The notes: generated from the letters alone by a model not told the origin. Counted from the first letter of the stretch, positions 10,741 to 22,559 are shown. The stretch: 64,000 nt of DNA from Pristionchus mayeri (GCA_036245805.1 BTRK01000001.1:14694001-14758000), one strand, 5' to 3'. Numbers and translations: made by a program.

Positions 10741-12587
10741 CAAATGCATGACGATTAGTAAACTGCATTCGAAGACATCTTGATGCCGACTTTACCGCGG
10801 CATCGCAACAATATAGCATTGTTCACTTTGCCATCTCTAATGAAGATAGGTGGTGGTATTTTCACACATTTCCCACCTAATTTTCTTGAAAAAAACATAC
10901 AAAATGTTGAGATTTACTACTTTCAGGAAGTTCGTGACGACGATTCATGTGAAATCTTCTCCTGCCGACACTTCAGAAAACTGCAACAGTGGATGAGTGT
11001 ACGTCCTTTTGCTGGATAAGTAAACTGTTTTACATAGCAGATTTGCAGAAAAAATATTTCTTGAGAATATTTGCAGAGCCTTGAGAAGCACAACACTGCC
11101 GGGCTCTTACGAGCCGATCCATTCGCCATCCATGACTATAATCTCGATTATTCGCTTGACAAGAGGAGAAGATGGACGATACCTGATGAAATAGGATCGA
11201 GAATCGAGAACGTTCAGGTGCTTTCATTCGTTTTAGGACACATCAAACAGTCCCTGAAAAATTCGAGTGATGATAGTGATGTTAATGTTAATCATGTTAA
11301 TCATTAAACTGTAAAAAATGGTTAACTTTCAGGATCCCTATCTAAATTTGCGCGTCTCTTCTTCAGTCCATGAAGAGGATCGAGGGGGTATCGTTGCTTC
11401 TTCTTCGAATCACCGATGAAGACGTTGAGATGGTATTTTGCCTCGTTTTTACACTATTTTTGTATACCTGTGCCGAGATCAACGTTACATTTTACACTAA
11501 ACCACTAGTTGGATATTAGTTTGCATGATAATTGAGCAGTAATTGAGAGACTGTGCATTATTGAAGAAAGTCATCACCTTCAGCCTGGAGTATCACTCGG
11601 TCTCTCGCGACGGAATCGTGATTCATCGGAAATCTGACACCGGTCGGACGGGAATCAGAAGTTTCACGCATCCGTATGATTCAATCTTTTAAAATTAATT
11701 ATATATTCTAAAATGTATGATAAATGAAAATTTAATAAATTCAGAACCCCGCTTCCCTCTCGAAAGAGTAGACGAACGGGGGAAGATGAGCACAGTGACC
11801 TGGACGGTAGAAATATGGAATACAACGAGAAGTTAGAGTATCAGGTTTGCGCTTCATCTTGATGACGACAATCGACGTACATCTAGCTTTTACATTCGAG
11901 ACCATTGATACAAAAAAATGCCAAAGTATACAATTAACCATGTTCCAGCCACTGCACATCAACTACACGAGTTGTCTGATAACCGATCGTCCGTCTCTTC
12001 ATAACAAAACGGCGAGAATGTGCGAAAATGAGTTTAATTTGAATTTCCATGATAAAATTGACAAAATTTTCATAAGAACTCGGATGTGATTGACAGTGTG
12101 CTAAAACCTGCGATTGCCTCTCCCGAAATTTACAAATTTAAATTCCAGAGGCCGTCGGCGATCGCCTCGTCCGGTCAGCAAGAAGTACGCAGCGAAAACC
12201 GTGGAGATCGAATACGATTATGAGACGGGCGTCAACGACGAAAACGACGTCGTATCAGAAGAATATGACGTCTTCGAGGAGTTATCCCATTCTCGACTGC
12301 TGGCGGCTGACCTGTCCTCATTCATTGTCAAGAAGGGAAGGCGGATGAGGAAAAGGCGAGAGAAGACGAAGGTAGAGAAGAAGAGTAGAATGAAACGGAA
12401 GTAAACAAAGAATTGCATAGAAACCTCGATTCCTTGACGAGACTTTAAAGCGACCACTGTTCCCACCAGCCGATGACGACGAGGAGGAAGGATTCACGCT
12501 TATCGAGGCGCGATTTTGATTCTTTTATCCGGGTTCCTTAGGTTCACAATCAGATCACATCATGTTGTTCATGTTATAACATGAAAG

Positions 12588-12668
12588 TAGTCGGCCTCTC
12601 CGCACTACACCACCTAGCGTAGTCGTTTACAACTGTAAAATCGCTTGACATGTGGCTGCACCTTGTTA
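12588..12668. repeat. Short dispersed repeat shared with 17986-18066 and 41690-41775
   Basis: The words CACTACACCAC, GTTTACAACTGTAAAATCGC, TTGAC and GTGGCTGCACCTT recur in reverse at 41690-41775 (GGTGCAGCCACGTCAAGCGA, then TTTTACAGTCGTGA, then GTAGTGTAGTGCGG) and in the palindrome mirror. Class unknown; it lies in introns in both places. Confidence 0.5.
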
Positions 12669-12906
12669 CCTTTCTTTTTTACATTCACAATCATATGATG
12701 TAATATACTATGTTGTCGGATATTGTTTGTATTCAGCCCATCCGCGTTTCGTCCCTTCACACTCAGCGCATAGCAATGATTCGATTTCAAAATGTGCGCG
12801 GGCTTCTTCAGCAGTTTATGCCACAGCTTCCCTGCTATCCTCCCGCTTGGAGGGTCACTCAGGAAGGAGCAAGATTCATTTTCGGTCAGGATTGTTGAAA
12901 AATCAT

Positions 12907-13085
12907 ATATATCTAAACCTATATATAAAGCGCAGTGTCCGTCTGTCCGTCTGATTACGAAACGATTACGAAACGGGGGAGGGAGAGAGGTCGCGCGCCA
13001 ACAAGTTGCGAAATGAGTGATTGCGAAACCTAGACACTCCGCTAGGACGGGGCACCCGCCGAAGGCGGGGGACAGCCGGATAGTT
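12907..13085 (+). repeat. Helitron-like fragment with GC hairpin
   Basis: It starts in TATATATAAAGCGCAGTGTC with CCGTCTGTCCGTCTG following, and ends after a GC hairpin CCCGCCGAAGGCGGGG, then GACAGCCGGATAG. The (TA)n-GTGTC-CCGTCTGT start and terminal hairpin are features I associate with Helitron-derived repeats. The exact TC and CTRR ends are not clear. It sits in an RBR intron and is mirrored at 17569-17747. Confidence 0.4.
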
Positions 13086-14749
13086 GTAAATAAGAATAAA
13101 ATGCAAAAATTAATTCATTTTCGGCCAGGATTTTTGAAAAGTTACCTTTATTAATGCTAACTAACCGATATAAATTAAATTTGTCAAATTATAAATGCAA
13201 TACGTGCGCAGGTTATAAACTAGATTGTCCAGTTATTGCCAGGCAACGGGATGATGAATTGGAGATGTGTGAGGACTTGAGGTAAATATTTGTTTTTATC
13301 CCACTCTCAACTTTAAACATCAAAATCGCGATATTTTCACCGTTTTCCTCTAACATTTTCAAAATGAGAAACGCATTTTTAAAATTTATTTGAAACATGC
13401 ATCGTTCTTTCAGCAGCCCATCTCGACTACCTGTAACAGAGGAGGAAAACCATAATCAGTTAATTGATTATACCAATTTCACTGGAGTTTGCGCAATATG
13501 TTACGCAGAAATGAATTGGACTAGCGAGCATTCAGTACTCTCTATAATTTAAGTTGATCATAATTGTATGTTATTATCCAGGTATCGCATCCATTCTCGC
13601 TATCGTGCGGTCATTTCTTCTGCTGTGGATGCTGGTTATCACACGTCTCTGAGCCAAACAACTATCAGAAACTTCCTGCACCTTGTCTGGAACGTTGTTT
13701 TGTTAGGAACCAGTGATGTGATGAAAATGAATACTTATTATGGTACGCCCTCTTCCCATACAATTTATCTATCTGATAAGTGCATATTTGTCGATGAGTC
13801 CGCTCCTATGCAAGTTTATATCATATGAAAACCTGGAAAAGCTGTTCAATCCATATGTGTAGAGCTTATTTTTCAGGATCCGGACTGTTCACTGACCGTA
13901 TCAGTCTCAGCAGCTGCTGCCCTTCTTGACTCCCCTTCTCTCAATCGCTACGAAACCACTGTGATTGAAATACTGACATCAAAGATGGAGCTAATCTGTT
14001 GCCCAAAATGCGGCAAGCTTCACTACACGCAAGGGTTGGTCACAGTATTTTGTATCATTTTGGTGATGCAAAAGTTGTCATGACATTATCTCAATTAATT
14101 TGATGAATTCAATTGCAGATCGCCTATTCTTACGTGTCTTTGCGGGATGGATATATGTCCGCGTTGCTCACAAGAGCATCATTTTCCTGTGAGCTGTGAT
14201 ATCTTCAGGCAGTATACGAAGTACTTATACCAGCACGGTAAGCCCTTGCTTCATGTTCAAAGAAGTTTCGTATATTTTATGAAAAAAATAGATTGTTTTT
14301 AATGTATGGATAGGCAGGTCTACTTTACCATGTTCAGGGTACGGCCTCTCCTCCATCTCTTCACCCTCCACAACATCACTATCAATCCAAACCATCAGCC
14401 GTCTCACGCAGTGCCCAGCTTGCAAATCTATATTTCAATTTGCTGAAAGCTGGTACAGGTAAACCGTTCATGTTGTTTTTTTATAAAAGTTTGGTGAGAT
14501 AAGATACAAATGTATATTGGAAAAGAAAAACTGCTTATTTTAAAAATGATTGGGAACAATATTTTGCAAAGTAAAAATTGATATTATTCAGATGCAACTT
14601 CATGGAGTGTCCATGCGGCGCAAATTTCTGCTATCACTGCAACAACTTCTACACGGAAGAACAGCGAAATTGCAAGGGCGGACCAATAATGGTCGGATAT
14701 TCGAGAAGCCTTAGTTTTAGCTGCATTATTTCAGAAAATGGACCTGTAG

Positions 14750-15191
14750 CACGCTTCAACGAGAAGATAGCGACTCACTTTCAACAAATGAAATGTTTAG
14801 CTCGTTGTCCTCTACATTTCTAGCCATAACGCACGTCACTATGTCAATCATGCCCTGATGTACAGCTTTTGGCCTTTCCTTGAAATCCTGTGGTGAAATA
14901 TCGTGTTTAAAGGTGCGCCATATCGAAGATACGTTTCGAGGAATGTTTCTACATCATATGAAACTTCTTTGAACAGCTTTGTACATGTTATCAGCTTTCT
15001 TTCTAAGCAAAGAACGAGTTTCAATCTTCATTTTAAACGGAGTTATGGTCATTTACGTGGTATCGATTTGAAAAGTGAATATCCCATCTTTGGCCTTCTG
15101 AAGCTCGAAGATGACGACAGTTATCAAAATTCTGACGACGCAGTTTGAAAGAGCATTATTTGAAATACTTTGTGCAAAATTTTCAGTCGAA
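14750..15191. other. Palindrome 1 spacer, unassigned part
   Basis: A plus-strand frame at 14903-15148 encodes an acidic end (LEDDDSYQNSDDAV) but I recognise no family, and it has no paralog in the window. No repeat ends are visible. Confidence 0.4.
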
Positions 15192-18100
15192 TTAATTGAT
15201 TTTGAATTCTACCGCCGCGGAGTAGGCAATTCTCTCGCGATTCCTCTCATATAATGTTTCGATATCGCATATTTTCGCTTCGAGATCATCTTTTCTGAAA
15301 TTATCACTATACAAGCCACTGTTACAAGAAGGAAATGTCGCGGTTCATTAAGCTTCATAAATCATACGAGCTCATTGCAAAGAACATATGCCAGAACTAT
15401 GTATTTATTTGCAGCAAAATTCAAACTCACCTTCTGCTGAAGAATGCGTCAAGTGCAAATCGAATTTTGGCTGCCATGTTGCTTGAATTGGAACTTCGGT
15501 GAGCATTCATATAGCACAATTCAAGGGTGTGATTTAGCTGAGAATTAAATGAGTGCGGATTTAATTTTAAAAATATCAGAAGTTGAAATGTAACTAAAAT
15601 AATTGAAATAATTGCTTTATTATATGCTCACAGTAAGTGTACGCACCTTTACAAACATACGTTCGGCTTGAATTCTGCGCACAATTGGAGAGGCAGCGAG
15701 TCGTTTCTTCAATTCCTTGCGTCGTTCGAGCAGAGATATCTGAAAAAGGTACAAATGTATGTATTGAGATAAATTTGAAAAATATTAACAATAGAACAAT
15801 TAAATTTAGTTATTGCGAAAACTATGAAAAAATACCCTCGTTTGAATGGCTTGTGCTAAAATCGATTGAGGCAAAAGACGGCAAGGAATCTGCTCAACGA
15901 CATCAATCAGGTCCATTTTCTGAAATAATGCAGCTAAAACTAAGGCTTCTCGAATATCCGACCATTATTGGTCCGCCCTTGCAATTTCGCTGTTCTTCCG
16001 TGTAGAAGTTGTTGCAGTGATAGCAGAAATTTGCGCCGCATGGACACTCCATGAAGTTGCATCTGAATAATATCAATTTTTACTTTGCAAAATATTGTTC
16101 CCAATCATTTTTAAAATAAGCAGTTTTTCTTTTCCAATATACATTTGTATCTTATCTCACCAAACTTTTATAAAAAAACAACATGAACGGTTTACCTGTA
16201 CCAGCTTTCAGCAAATTGAAATATAGATTTGCAAGCTGGGCACTGCGTGAGACGGCTGATGGTTTGGATTGATAGTGATGTTGTGGAGGGTGAAGAGATG
16301 GAGGAGAGGCCGTACCCTGAACATGGTAAAGTAGACCTGCCTATCCATACATTAAAAACAATCTATTTTTTTCATAAAATATACGAAACTTCTTTGAACA
16401 TGAAGCAAGGGCTTACCGTGCTGGTATAAGTACTTCGTATACTGCCTGAAGATATCACAGCCCACAGGAAAATGATGCTCTTGTGAGCAACGCGGACATA
16501 TATCCATCCCGCAAAGACACGTAAGAATAGGCGATCTGCAATTGAATTCATCAAATTAATTGAGATAATGTCATGACAACTTTTGCATCACCAAAATGAT
16601 ACAAAATACTGTGACCAACCCTTGCGTGTAGTGAAGCTTGCCGCATTTTGGGCAACAGATTAGCTCCATCTTTGATGTCAGTATTTCAATCACAGTGGTT
16701 TCGTAGCGATTGAGAGAAGGGGAGTCAAGAAGGGCAGCAGCTGCTGAGACTGATACGGTCAGTGAACAGTCCGGATCCTGAAAAATAAGCTCTACACATA
16801 TGGATTGAACAGCTTTTCCAGGTTTTCATATGATATAAACTTGCATAGGAGCGGACTCATCGACAAATATGCACTTATCAGATAGATAAATTGTATGGGA
16901 AGAGGGCGTACCATAATAAGTATTCATTTTCATCACATCACTGGTTCCTAACAAAACAACGTTCCAGACAAGGTGCAGGAAGTTTCTGATAGTTGTTTGG
17001 CTCAGAGACGTGTGATAACCAGCATCCACAGCAGAAGAAATGACCGCACGATAGCGAGAATGGATGCGATACCTGGATAATAACATACAATTATGATCAA
17101 CTTAAATTATAGAGAGTACTGAATGCTCGCTAGTCCAATTCATTTCTGCGTAACATATTGCGCAAACTCCAGTGAAATTGGTATAATCAATTAACTGATT
17201 ATGGTTTTCCTCCTCTGTTACAGGTAGTCGAGATGGGCTGCTGAAAGAACGATGCATGTTTCAAATAAATTTTAAAAATGCGTTTCTCATTTTGAAAATG
17301 TTAGAGGAAAACGGTGAAAATATCGCGATTTTGATGTTTAAAGTTGAGAGTGGGATAAAAACAAATATTTACCTCAAGTCCTCGCACATCTCCAATTCAT
17401 CATCCCGTTGCCTGGCAATAACTGGACAATCTAGTTTATAACCTGCGCACGTATTGCATTTATAATTTGACAAATTTAATTTATATCGGTTAGTTAGCAT
17501 TAATAAAGGTAACTTTTCAAAAATCCTGACCGAAAATGAATTAATTTTTGCATTTTATTCTTATTTACAACTATCCGGCTGTCCCCCGCCTTCGGCGGGT
17601 GCCCCGTCCTAACGGAGTGTCTAGGTTTCGCAATCACTCATTTCGCAACTTGTTGGCGCGCGACCTCTCTCCCTCCCCCGTTTCGTAATCGTTTCGTAAT
17701 CAGACGGACAGACGGACACTGCGCTTTATATATAGGTTTAGATATATATGATTTTTCAACAATCCTGACCGAAAATGAATCTTGCTCCTTCCTGAGTGAC
17801 CCTCCAAGCGGGAGGATAGCAGGGAAGCTGTGGCATAAACTGCTGAAGAAGCCCGCGCACATTTTGAAATCGAATCATTGCTATGCGCTGAGTGTGAAGG
17901 GACGAAACGCGGATGGGCTGAATACAAACAATATCCGACAACATAGTATATTACATCATATGATTGTGAATGTAAAAAAGAAAGGTAACAAGGTGCAGCC
18001 ACATGTCAAGCGATTTTACAGTTGTAAACGACTACGCTAGGTGGTGTAGTGCGGAGAGGCCGACTACTTTCATGTTATAACATGAACAACATGATGTGAT

Positions 18101-18309
18101 CTGATTGTGAACCTAAGGAACCCGGATAAAAGAATCAAAATCGCGCCTCGATAAGCGTGAATCCTTCCTCCTCGTCGTCATCGGCTGGTGGGAACAGTGG
18201 TCGCTTTAAAGTCTCGTCAAGGAATCGAGGTTTCTATGCAATTCTTTGTTTACTTCCGTTTCATTCTACTCTTCTTCTCTACCTTCGTCTTCTCTCGCCT
18301 TTTCCTCAT
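15192..18309 (-). pseudogene. RBR-type E3 ligase-like gene, minus copy (5' missing, 3' complete)
   Basis: Inverted partner of the plus copy. Exons: 18309-18283 (tail of exon 8), 18233-18147, 17917-17770, 17442-17373, 17240-17120, 17072-16965, 16777-16620, 16535-16417, 16316-16196, 16062-15963, 15919-15836, 15739-15647, 15537-15431, 15294-15192. The last four carry the real C-terminus: DLIDVVEQIPCRLLPQ, ISLLERRKELKKRL, ELCYMNAHRSSNSS and CDIETLYERNRERIAYSAAV, each matching the gene at 31317-39120 in sequence, length and phase. It retains PVGC in the IBR, as that gene does, where the plus copy has PVSC. It lacks exons 1-7 and any start. It shares the GC donor and the GA (broken) donor with the plus copy. 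Confidence 0.72.
15908..18309 (-). repeat. Palindrome 1, right arm
   Basis: Inverted copy of 12345-14746, separated from it by a 1161-bp spacer. Immediately outside its outer edge, 18326-18352 repeats in direct orientation a piece of the last RBR exon in the spacer (GGCAATTCTCTCGCGATTCC, also at 15225-15244). This may mark the junction sequence or another RBR scrap. Confidence 0.95.
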
Positions 18310-18581
18310 ATCCCCAAAAATAGGCAATTCTCTCGCGATTCCTCTCATATGTATTCATCCTCCCGAAGAGATATTAAATGTATTTATTTGTCTACTGTAT
18401 GTTAGTGTTGTTTTCCATTGTGAACGACAACCTGCGAACAAGTGGGAGAAAAAACAAATAATACAATACTGGACAAATCTGAATAAAGCAAATGATCGGA
18501 ATGTTTATATCTTCATTGTGCTCTTTGTTAAATCTTTGTTATCTTTTTTTAAAATTTATTTCTTATTGTTCTCCCGTACAG

Positions 18582-18761
18582 TCTTCAGAGTCGAGTCATT
18601 ATCCGAACAATCCCAACGAGACGCATGTCATTTCCTATCTCCCATCACCCGACCTTCTATCACCCGATCTCCGATTTCAAGCATCCTACACGAGCAAGAG
18701 CACAAACCCAATTAATTTTTTTCAAACATTGACTGGTCAAGTAGCCGGAACGGCTAGCTGA
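18582..18761 (+). CDS. Orphan terminal exon with poly(A) signal
   Basis: A CTCCCGTACAG acceptor precedes 59 codons including PNNPNETHVISYLPSPDLLS and FFQTLTGQVAGTAS, a TGA stop, then AATAAA at 18769-18774, a standard poly(A) signal. The upstream exons cannot be found; palindrome 1 ends only 270 bp upstream and may have replaced them. Family not recognised. Confidence 0.4.
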   Translation, partial: SSESSHYPNNPNETHVISYLPSPDLLSPDLRFQASYTSKSTNPINFFQTLTGQVAGTAS

Positions 18762-18774
18762 AGAGTGCAATAAA

Positions 18775-19757
18775 CGATTTTTTTCTTAATTCTGCTCGCT
18801 AGTCGAACGGTCTGAACAGTGTGTAAAGCAAGCACGGTGACCCGGATTCGCCAAATCTACTTGCATGAAAGGGCGAAATAAGTACGTGCAAACGATCATT
18901 GTGTGTTCTAAATTGTAATTGTCTCTCTCTTCATTCTACCATATCTCTCAAATCTCTTATCCGTGTGACTTGAGAGATAGCATGCATGATGAAGAGGCCG
19001 AGGTATCTGTTCTCGAGAGTGAGCAAAGAAACAGCTCGGCTACTGCAGTTTTGTAGCTAAACGACGAATTGAGTGCTAAATTAGTGCTGCTAAGAGAGTG
19101 TGAGAGAAAGAGGATAGAGAGAGGGATGGGGCGAAAGGGAGAGAGAGGTAGGGAGGGAGAAGGAGAGGGGAGAGAGGTAGGAAGGGTGAGAGGGAGAGAA
19201 AGAGGGAGAGGGAGAGTGAGATTGAACGAGATAGAGAGAGAGAGGGGGGAGGGAGAGAGACAGATAATGTTCCATTCACTGGTGTGTTGTCAAAATGTTA
19301 TTGAGAATTTGACTAGGCGATGCACAACAAAATGATCATGTCGAAACTGTAATACAAAGAGAAATATTCTCAAAGATGATGTGAGCAATTTTTAATAAAT
19401 GGATATTTTGTTGGAATGTAAACGTTTCTAACATTAACCTTCTTGGAACCCCAACAGCAATTGCAATTCTGTAAACCACTTCGACAAGAGTCCAGATTCA
19501 AGTTGCGCACGCAATTTGTAAACTAAATTCTCTTCAAGAAACTTTATATCGAAAACAAACCATTAAACAAACTGAAAAGGTGGAGTGAGCTTCAGTGAAC
19601 TGCTAATGGGTTAAAATTAGAGAGAAAGGGAAATGTGCAAAGTATCACGTTGGGACATTTTTTTCATCGTTAATTTAGTGCAGCTAAAAAGGGCGGAGTC
19701 TCCGAGTGAGCCCATAAAACCTCGTTTCTCTCTGCTTCCCCATTCCAATCGTCACAG
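18775..19757. other. Intergenic region upstream of the collagen, with purine-rich tract
   Basis: The tract 19090-19262 is almost all A and G on the plus strand (GAGAGAGGTAGGGAGGGAG-like). This makes long but meaningless frames on both strands. Near 19710, CCATAAAACC about 45 bases before the collagen ATG is a TATA-like sequence in the position used by nematode collagen promoters. Nothing else is recognised. Confidence 0.5.
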
Positions 19758-22249
19758 ATGGAGGCTCTCGACAGGGTCAAGGCGTACCGAATCGTAGGTA
19801 GGAAGGACGTCGCTAGAACTCTATTTGGTGTCTTCATGGCACTAGGTCAGATGATCACCGTCTGATGGTAACCAACCGGATGATAACCAAATAAAGAAAC
19901 CCTTCTGTGGAACTTTCACAGAATCATTTTTTGACACTTTGGGATCCTTCTGTGAAAGTTCTACAGACGGGCCAATTTGTTGGTTATCATCCAGTAGGTT
20001 GCCATCCGACGGTGATCATCCGAATTAGTGCTGTTTTCAATGTACGTGCTCTCTCTCACAGATCTCACCGGCAAGTGCATATAGCATCGTGCCAGTTCAT
20101 GCGAAGTCTCAACTTCCCCAACCATCTCAACTTGTAGGCTACGGAGCAGTTGCCTTCTCAGCCATTGCCCTGCTCTCCATTGCAATCACTCTGCCCGCCG
20201 TGTACAACTATGGAAGTGAGATAAGGTCAGTATGATGGCTTCAACTCTCTATTCAAAATTCGGATCGGTCTCGTTTTTCTCCAAGCAATTCTCAATCATG
20301 TTATGCACGCTCTCCATCTATTTAGATAATCTATTTTTGCATAATGGCTAATCGCAGCATATCATATATTCCAGACGCGCCACACTGAAGGACATCCGAG
20401 AGTGCAAGGCCCAGGCCAACAGCGTCTACCAGGACGCCTTCTCTATTCGCACTCTTCCGTCACCGCATAATCGTACTGCGCGCAGCTCCGATAGGCTTCA
20501 CCGCGCTTCGGGATACGTGTCCAGCAACTACCATCAGGAGCCATCTTGCTCGGGTTGCTGCATCCCCGGCCCTCAGGTACGGATATCCATTCGTAGTCAA
20601 TACCCAGCACCAACTAATATTAGGTTGTCCGGAAAGTCTTTGTGTATTTTTCAAAACTTTATTTCTTTGAGGAAACAATAACACGAGTTCAAGTATATGA
20701 GTCATCATTACTGACAACATATACCCAATGTTCTTTGAATCTATGGATCCCCTCCCTGTAGAACCAACCTGAGCGTGGAAAAGAAGAAAAAATCGAAAAA
20801 TTAAGAAAATTAGAAAAGTCGCCTTATTCGAAGCGATGAAACTAAATCCTGAATGTGTTGTAGTGAGGGGCATGCGTATCATAAACATACTTATGTAGGG
20901 TCTCCGAATCCTTCATCATTATATAGGATATTATGAGGTGAAACTGTAGAATGACGGAAGTGGATGGTACTAGTGAAATACATCGTTGCTCTAGAGAGCC
21001 CGACTGATGGAAAGGGAATGGGGAGTTGTTTACTATAAAGGCCCTTCACTGATTGTTATTTACTAAGAACGAGGGGGCACCAAAGTGAATTTGCGACGAG
21101 CAGTGTAAACACAAAATCATACATAAAGACTTTCCGGACAACCTGATAGTATGAAGACACGCGTTTTCGGCGGAAAATGCGTAATACTTGATCAATACGT
21201 ATCCAATATCCAAAATCAGTCCAATACAAGGAATGAACATTCCAAAAATCAGGGACCGCCCGGAAGCCCAGGTCGGAATGGATCACCAGGACATCCGGGA
21301 GCGCTTGGATCGGGTGGAAACCCAGGATTCGCCTACAGCAAACCCACGACGCCTCTAGCACCTCCTCCTTGTGATCCTTGTCCTGCTGGACGTCCAGGAG
21401 CTCCCGGTGAGATCCAAGAATTTCTTCGATCCAAGAATTCCCCGGCATCATTATTGCATTATTCTTTCCATTTTTACATTTCTTGGTAATACACGACCCA
21501 CTTCCACTCAACTATTTTAAGTAATGACATAACTCTATCTCGAAATGACTTTTCAGGACGCCCCGGTCCGGCTGGAAACGACGGCAGACCCGGCGCTCCC
21601 GGACCCAAGGGAGAAGATGGAGCCTCCGGTGAGTCTTATCATCCCAGTTTCTTAACACCCCCTAGGAATTTGTTTATTTTTGCCATACTGTCAGATTCTC
21701 TGATATTTTATTTAGCATTGAACAAAGAATCGTCTCTTGTTGTATTCCTGCATTTCGTTCAGGATCAGGTGCATCTCCTCCCGGTCCTCCTGGCCCGCCT
21801 GGCCGTCCCGGAAAGGACGGGAAACCCGGCAAGCCCGGAAAGTCCGCCAGCTCGGGCGGTCCCATTCCTGGACCTCCTGGACCATCCGGAAATGCAGGAG
21901 CTCGCGGACCTCCTGGTGAGCATCAAGTTCAAGATTATAGAAACATTTATTTAACCAACAAGACAGAGCGTCAGTGGTAGCGTCCTTTCACTCGGTTTGA
22001 GAGTTGGGGCCTGGGTATCACCTTTTTGAAACCTGTTTAGGTCCCGCCGGACACCCCGGTAGCGACGGAAAGCCAGGCCGTAACGGTGGAGGAGGACAGC
22101 CTGGTGCACCAGGAAAGGCTGGATCCAATGGACAACCAGGGCAGTCTGGTAGAGGTGGAAGCAGTGGGGGATCGGGTGAGCGAGGAATCTGCCCGAAGTA
22201 CTGCGCCATCGATGGAGGAGTCTTCTTCGAGGATGGAACTAGACGATAG
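19758..22249 (+). CDS. Nematode cuticle collagen
   Basis: Structural component of the cuticle, secreted by the hypodermis and trimerised through Gly-X-Y repeats. Exons 19758-19797, 20138-20225, 20375-20576, 21253-21406, 21557-21628, 21763-21915 and 22041-22249 splice with consistent phases to 305 residues. Residues 1-50 form the cuticle-collagen N-terminal domain: basic start MEALDRVKAYRIV, then one helix (AVAFSAIALLSIAITLPAVY). Next come the Cys box SCSGCCIPGPQ, Gly-X-Y blocks (GPPGSPGRNGSPGHPG and following) interrupted by a proline-threonine linker with CDPC, and the C-terminal CPKYCAIDGGVFFEDGTRR, which is highly conserved in one collagen subgroup. Intron 1 holds a MITE and intron 3 a deleted mariner. 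The coding frame is intact. Which C. elegans gene is orthologous cannot be told. Confidence 0.95.
19838..20033. mobile_element. MITE of the CACTAGGTCGGATGA family, in collagen intron 1
   Basis: Ends GGCACTAGGTCAGATGATCA and, inverted, TGATCATCCGAATTAGTGC. A second, inner inverted pair is TTCTGTGGAACTTTCACAGA / TCTGTGAAAGTTCTACAGA. Same family as the copies at 27026, 28434, 34464 and 38372. Confidence 0.75.
20620..21146. mobile_element. Internally deleted mariner-like element (family A) in collagen intron 3
   Basis: Ends TTAGGTTGTCCGGAAAGTCT and the inverted counterpart, flanked by TA at 20618-20619 and 21147-21148. The inner sequence, including CTCCGAATCCTTCATC, GGCCCTTCACT and AGCAGTGTAAACACAAAATC, aligns with the right half of the 581-1786 element. 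It is therefore a deletion derivative or close relative. It codes for nothing. Confidence 0.85.
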
Positions 22250-22379
22250 AATCCGTACTTTGTCATTAGAATATCGATTGATAAAGCGTTAAACGAACAT
22301 AAAAACTTTGACGCAAAGAGTCTGCTATTTGTACATATTGATCTTTGGAATGGAACTTTAGTTTGGTTCTGAATCAGCT

Positions 22380-22457
22380 GGGACAGTCTGGCAGATGCGG
22401 CAGCAAGGGAGGCCATTGACGGTGGAGTCTTCTTCGAGGATGTAACTATACGATAGA
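22380..22457 (+). pseudogene. Duplicated fragment of the collagen 3' end
   Basis: Reads ATTGACGGTGGAGTCTTCTT then CGAGGATGTAACTATACGA, matching the collagen C-terminal codons for IDGGVFFEDGT with changes (V for G). The following TCGATTGATAAAG also matches the collagen 3' flank. A second, more decayed copy is at 24960-25028. Confidence 0.7.
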
Positions 22458-22559
22458 CGGAGGTTGGTTCAAGAGTATCGATTGATAAAGTGAATTTCGC
22501 ACATTTTATGGTACATGAAATGTCTCAGATTGACTGACATTATCTTCAAACCTGCATGG

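Larger units (their letters stand above)
12345..14746 (+). repeat. Palindrome 1, left arm
   Basis: This 2.4 kb arm is repeated in inverted orientation at 15908-18309 (paired positions sum to 30654). The few differences include 13042 region (CGCTAGG versus CGTTAGG) and the IBR codon for PVSC versus PVGC. The outer edge cuts exon 8 of the RBR gene; the inner edge lies two bases into the codon after KMDL. Confidence 0.95.
10546..14749 (+). pseudogene. RBR-type E3 ubiquitin ligase-like gene, plus copy (5' complete, 3' truncated)
   Basis: RBR ligases move ubiquitin from an E2 to a RING2 cysteine and then to substrate. Exons by homology to the gene at 31317-39120: 10546-10617, 10927-10998, 11077-11217, 11333-?, 11584-11673, 11745-11844, 11949-12019, 12149-12371, 12421-12507, 12737-12884, 13212-13281, 13414-13534, 13582-13689, 13877-14034, 14119-14237, 14338-14458, 14592-14691, 14735-14749. 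RING1 is CAIC...CGHFFCCGCW. The IBR is CCPKC...CLCGMDICPRC...HHFPVSC. RING2 is CPACKSIFQ...CNFMECPCGANFCYHC, where the Cys after NFME is the likely catalytic one. Lesions: exon 4 has no phase-matching donor, intron 9 starts GC, intron 13 starts GA instead of GT, and the last exon stops after four codons (KMDL) at the palindrome edge. Probably a pseudogene, although the RBR core is intact. Confidence 0.7.

Noticed and set aside
12522..12736. Two separate RBR genes, the first ending ...LIEARF stop
   Set aside because: The paralog at 31-39 kb has a clear GT donor at the same codon, and the next exon has a strong acceptor in phase, so one gene with a GC donor is more likely.
19069..19335. Arg/Glu-rich or Leu/Ser-rich protein in the purine tract
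   Set aside because: Frames on both strands are products of simple GA-rich sequence, without start context, splice sites or conservation.
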